Assembly: GCA_964370225.1 (NCBI GenBank)
Contig: CAYJII010000025.1
Coordinates: forward strand, 1 to 36,380
Direction of reading: 5' to 3'
Length of the DNA: 36,380 nt
Source of the DNA: CAYJII01 sp964370225
GTDB lineage: Bacteria; Bacillota; Clostridia; Oscillospirales; Ruminococcaceae
In this document: positions 33,825 to 36,380 of the stretch, piece after piece
How positions within the stretch are numbered: position 1 is the stretch's first letter
Layout: every line of letters begins with the position of its first letter
Program-made: the position numbers and the translations under genes
The notes under the pieces: generated by a model
What the model saw: the letters and a program-made list of their open reading frames with translations, nothing else
What the model was told of the DNA's origin: nothing
The model's database searches: none

Positions 33825-35177
33825 TTATTCTAACCAAGTTTCGATTACTTGCATACCTTCGTCATATGCTAATTGTAGCGCATCTTCTGGAGTTTCTCTT
33901 TCGAAGATTGCAGCTTCAAGGTGAGTTGATAGTATAGTTGAAATTTCAGCATAAGTAGTTAGTTGGTATGGACGGTAGTTACCATATGTATATTGGTCGA
34001 TGAATACTTGCATACCAGGTACATCTTCCATATATGTTTTCCAAACGTCTAAATCTTGTGAGCTTTTTCTGATTGGAACTGTTCCATAACCAATTGCAAA
34101 TTCTGCAGCTTGTTCAGGAGCAGCCATCCACATTAATAAATCCCATGATGCTTGTTCTACAGCTTCTTCGCCTTTGAACATTAAGTTAACAGTACCACCG
34201 ATGTTTGTAGCTTGACCTTCTGGACCAGCTGGAAGTGGAGCGATACCAAAGTTTAATTCTTCATTAGCAGAATAAGTTGGAATTCTCCATGGACCTGTGA
34301 TGTCCATTGCAACAAAGCCTGACATAAATCCGTTTTCAGGAGGAGCAGTAGTAGCAACTTTATCAGTGTTAACCATGTCAACCCAGAATTGTAGTGCTTC
34401 TACACCAGCTTCGCTATTATAAAGTAGCTCTGTACCTTCTTCGTTAGCAATTTCGCCGCCTGCTTGCCATAGGAAACATTGCCATACCCATGATAGACCT
34501 TCGCCTTTTTCTACAGGTAGGTTGATGCCCCATTTTTTCTCAGCAGGGTCAGTTAATTGACCAGCAACGTCAACTAGTTCTTCCCAAGTAGTAGGAGGTG
34601 TTAAGCCAGCTGCATCAAAAATATCTTTGTTATAAAATAAAGCTAGGTTGTTTGATTCGATAGGCACACCATAAGTAACACCATTAAATCTGCTGTTACC
34701 ATCAAGTAGTGAGTCGATAAAATCATCTTCGTTGTATTGATCAGGGTTTTCATCAATGAAATCATCCAATGTACGGATTACACTTTTTAGTGGGCCGATG
34801 TATTGTGGCCAAGCAAGTGCTAATACTTGTGGTAAAGAATCACTAGAAGCAGCTGCAGTTAATTTTTGGATAGTAGTATCCCCCGCTTCAACAAAAACAG
34901 GTTTAATCTCAACATTAGGATTAGCTTCCATATAACCTGCAAAAACTTCTTCTTCTAAGAATTTTGCGCTCTCACCGCTAGCGCCATGCCATACTGACAA
35001 AGTGATTTTTTCTCCGCTGTCTGCGTCATCATCTGATGTATCATCGCCAGTATCTTCGCTTTGTTCTGTGTCGCCACCTTCAGGTGCATCTGCATCTGTC
35101 GTAGGAGCAGTACAACCTACTGTCGCGCCTACTAGTAAGAAAGCACTCAGTAAAATAGCCAATAGTCTCTTTTTCAT
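33825..35177 (-). CDS. Sugar ABC transporter 2, lipoprotein solute-binding protein
   Basis: A 450-residue extracellular lipoprotein of the family 1 sugar-binding type. The signal peptide (KKRLL, then a hydrophobic stretch) ends in a TVGC lipobox with lipidated C22. A highly acidic linker (about 28-55, mostly Asp, Glu, Gly, Ser, Thr) follows, then a fold opening with KITLSVWHGASGESAKFLEE. FVAMDITGPWRIPTY corresponds to the conserved segment near the ligand site. GGAGGAG precedes the ATG. It is the first gene of the operon leading to GH31 and the URO-D-family gene, and divergent from a second histidine kinase. The ligand is probably an alpha-linked oligosaccharide cleaved by GH31. Confidence 0.92.
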   Translation of the reverse strand: MKKRLLAILLSAFLLVGATVGCTAPTTDADAPEGGDTEQSEDTGDDTSDDDADSGEKITLSVWHGASGESAKFLEEEVFAGYMEANPNVEIKPVFVEAGDTTIQKLTAAASSDSLPQVLALAWPQYIGPLKSVIRTLDDFIDENPDQYNEDDFIDSLLDGNSRFNGVTYGVPIESNNLALFYNKDIFDAAGLTPPTTWEELVDVAGQLTDPAEKKWGINLPVEKGEGLSWVWQCFLWQAGGEIANEEGTELLYNSEAGVEALQFWVDMVNTDKVATTAPPENGFMSGFVAMDITGPWRIPTYSANEELNFGIAPLPAGPEGQATNIGGTVNLMFKGEEAVEQASWDLLMWMAAPEQAAEFAIGYGTVPIRKSSQDLDVWKTYMEDVPGMQVFIDQYTYGNYRPYQLTTYAEISTILSTHLEAAIFERETPEDALQLAYDEGMQVIETWLE

Positions 35178-35195
35178 TTTTTCTCCTCCATGTTC

Positions 35196-35224
35196 ATAAT
35201 ATAAAGGAAACGCTCATTTGACAA
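35196..35224 (-). promoter_or_regulatory. Promoter of sugar operon 2 with a cre-like site
   Basis: On the minus strand, TTGTCA (35219-35224), 17 bp, TATTAT (35196-35201). Within the spacer, AGGAAACGCTCATT (35205-35218) has the AANCGNTNW core of a catabolite-responsive element, but its outer bases deviate, so it is a partial match. If real, CcpA would block the promoter when better sugars are available. The -35 is part of ATTTGACAAAT, itself an 11-bp palindrome. Confidence 0.5.
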
Positions 35225-35417
35225 ATAGTACACCAGATTGTATAATTAGTATAAATTAAATGGCGAATTTGTAGTGTTTTATGGGTATTTCCTTGTCAAA
35301 TTTTCCTTATGTCATTAATTATACAAAGTTTATTCACAATTGTACACTGAAAAATTAAAGGAAATAGGTGGAAAAATCAAAGATTTATTCGCCAATCATC
35401 TCAATTTGGGGGTAAAA

Positions 35418-36380
35418 ATGTTTAAATCTAAGTCTATTGCAAAGCTATATACAAAAGTAATTGTATCATCACTGGCGATGTTTGTTATACTGCTTGTGCC
35501 ATTCACAATCATCATAATCAAATATTTTGAAACTCAAGCAGAGGAGTACTCCAAAAGTTCAGCACAAATAATAAACAGCACTATAGACAACTATTTTAAC
35601 GACATCTATTTGAGTATGTCAAACTACATAGCTTCCAGAGAAATATCACTTGCTTTACGAATTAATGATGATGAAATTAATAATCTTGCAGTGCAACATG
35701 CCTCACAGATAAAGTCTCAGATAACGACAATGTTTATGCATCAACCAGGGGTAGAATTCATTGTATTAAGCCTTGAGGGATCGGTAGGGGTGAATTCCTC
35801 TGCCTCGATAGTAAATGTGAATTATTCACCGCTAAGAGATAAAGGACTCCAAGATTTTATTAATTCAGATGAAAATTCAACTGCAATTTTTATGCATGAT
35901 AGAGAGTATTATTCTGACGGAAATGAACCATATGTTACAGCGATTTCAAAAATTCCAGACTATATAAACTGGGATGAAACAATAGGATTTTTTATTGTAG
36001 ATGTTACTCTTGAAGTTTTTCAGGATTTTCTAGCTTCAAGTCTGTCTTCCGAGTTTGAGTTTTATGTAGAAAACGAAAATTCTCAAGTTGTCTATAGTCA
36101 AAATATTTCTGATATGCTTGTAGAGGCAGACAATGCTAAGCTGGTTTCGCATGTTTCGGATTTAACAGGTCTTACTATTAACATAGTGCCGTTATTTCCA
36201 GGATGGCAAAATGATGTTATTATCATATCAGTATTATTGATTGTTGCAACGATATTATATTTTTCGATTGTGTTAGTATGGTGTTACTACCAGAGTAGAA
36301 AAATTGCAGTTCCGATTTATGAGCTTGAAAAATCAATGAAAAACCTCAAAAACAATAATTATTCTTCGCCGCCAAAGTAT
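35418..36380 (+). CDS. Sensor histidine kinase, N-terminal part (cut by window end)
   Basis: An open frame of 321 codons begins with ATG after GGGGGT and runs off the window. TM1 is at about 15-35, an extracellular region covers about 36-265, TM2 is at about 267-289, and the start of a HAMP-like linker follows (KIAVPIYELEKSMKNL). The catalytic part is outside the window, so kinase identity is inferred from this layout. The extracellular part contains segments such as EFIVLSLEGSVG and TIGFFIVDVTLEVFQDFL, resembling a Cache-type sensor. The arrangement mirrors the kinase at 23990 relative to sugar operon 1, so it probably controls the divergent sugar operon 2. A response regulator gene should follow. 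Confidence 0.8.
   Translation, partial: MFKSKSIAKLYTKVIVSSLAMFVILLVPFTIIIIKYFETQAEEYSKSSAQIINSTIDNYFNDIYLSMSNYIASREISLALRINDDEINNLAVQHASQIKSQITTMFMHQPGVEFIVLSLEGSVGVNSSASIVNVNYSPLRDKGLQDFINSDENSTAIFMHDREYYSDGNEPYVTAISKIPDYINWDETIGFFIVDVTLEVFQDFLASSLSSEFEFYVENENSQVVYSQNISDMLVEADNAKLVSHVSDLTGLTINIVPLFPGWQNDVIIISVLLIVATILYFSIVLVWCYYQSRKIAVPIYELEKSMKNLKNNNYSSPPKY

Overview
The window looks like a chromosomal segment of a low-GC, Gram-positive, anaerobic Clostridia-type bacterium. The grounds are strong AT bias, AGGAGG-type ribosome binding sites, sigma-A-like promoters with 17-bp spacers, tRNA genes that encode CCA, lipoprotein solute-binding proteins, YesM/YesN-type two-component regulators, a class I hybrid cluster protein and CcpA/MsmX-style sugar uptake. 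I cannot name a genus. No phage, transposase, IS element, integrase or CRISPR array was seen.

Layout. (1) 1-290: the 3' part of one tRNA-Ser and a complete tRNA-Ser(GCT), each with a terminator. (2) 476-2453: an MFS exporter divergent from a TetR regulator. (3) 2492-7390, minus strand: a TetR-controlled operon of two half-size ABC transporters ending in a protein of the L-2-amino-thiazoline-4-carboxylate (ATC) hydrolase family. (4) 7417-8018: a GNAT acetyltransferase with its own promoter and terminator. (5) 8025-11700: a three-gene ABC-2 transporter (ATPase plus two permeases) followed by a family 2 glycosyltransferase. (6) 11717-14209: an MFS transporter and a long ArsR-like regulator, behind a consensus promoter that overlaps a 21-bp perfect inverted repeat. 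(7) 14443-18837: hcp, divergent from an aconitase-superfamily hydratase of the 750-residue YbhJ type. (8) 18880-20465: a cardiolipin synthase-type phospholipase D enzyme. (9) 20527-27291: sugar ABC transporter 1 (binding protein, two permeases), divergent from a histidine kinase and AraC-type response regulator. (10) 27424-28296: a PhnP-like metallo-beta-lactamase-fold hydrolase. (11) 28311-35224, minus strand: sugar ABC transporter 2 with a GH31 glycosidase and a uroporphyrinogen-decarboxylase-superfamily protein. (12) 35418-36380: the start of a second histidine kinase, cut by the window end.

How the parts fit. The right-hand third is carbohydrate acquisition. Two importers, each without its own ATPase, are each divergent from a membrane sensor kinase. 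In both, a hairpin directly after the binding-protein gene should raise binding protein over permease. The second operon adds an alpha-xylosidase/alpha-glucosidase-type GH31 enzyme, so it probably imports a small alpha-linked oligosaccharide and cleaves it in the cytoplasm. The left-hand part is a series of small, separately regulated export, detoxification and envelope modules.

The least explained items are the URO-D-family protein in a glycoside operon, the ATC-hydrolase-like protein behind an ABC pair, the ArsR-like regulator with a large uncharacterised N-terminal domain, and several long perfect hairpins without T-tracts.
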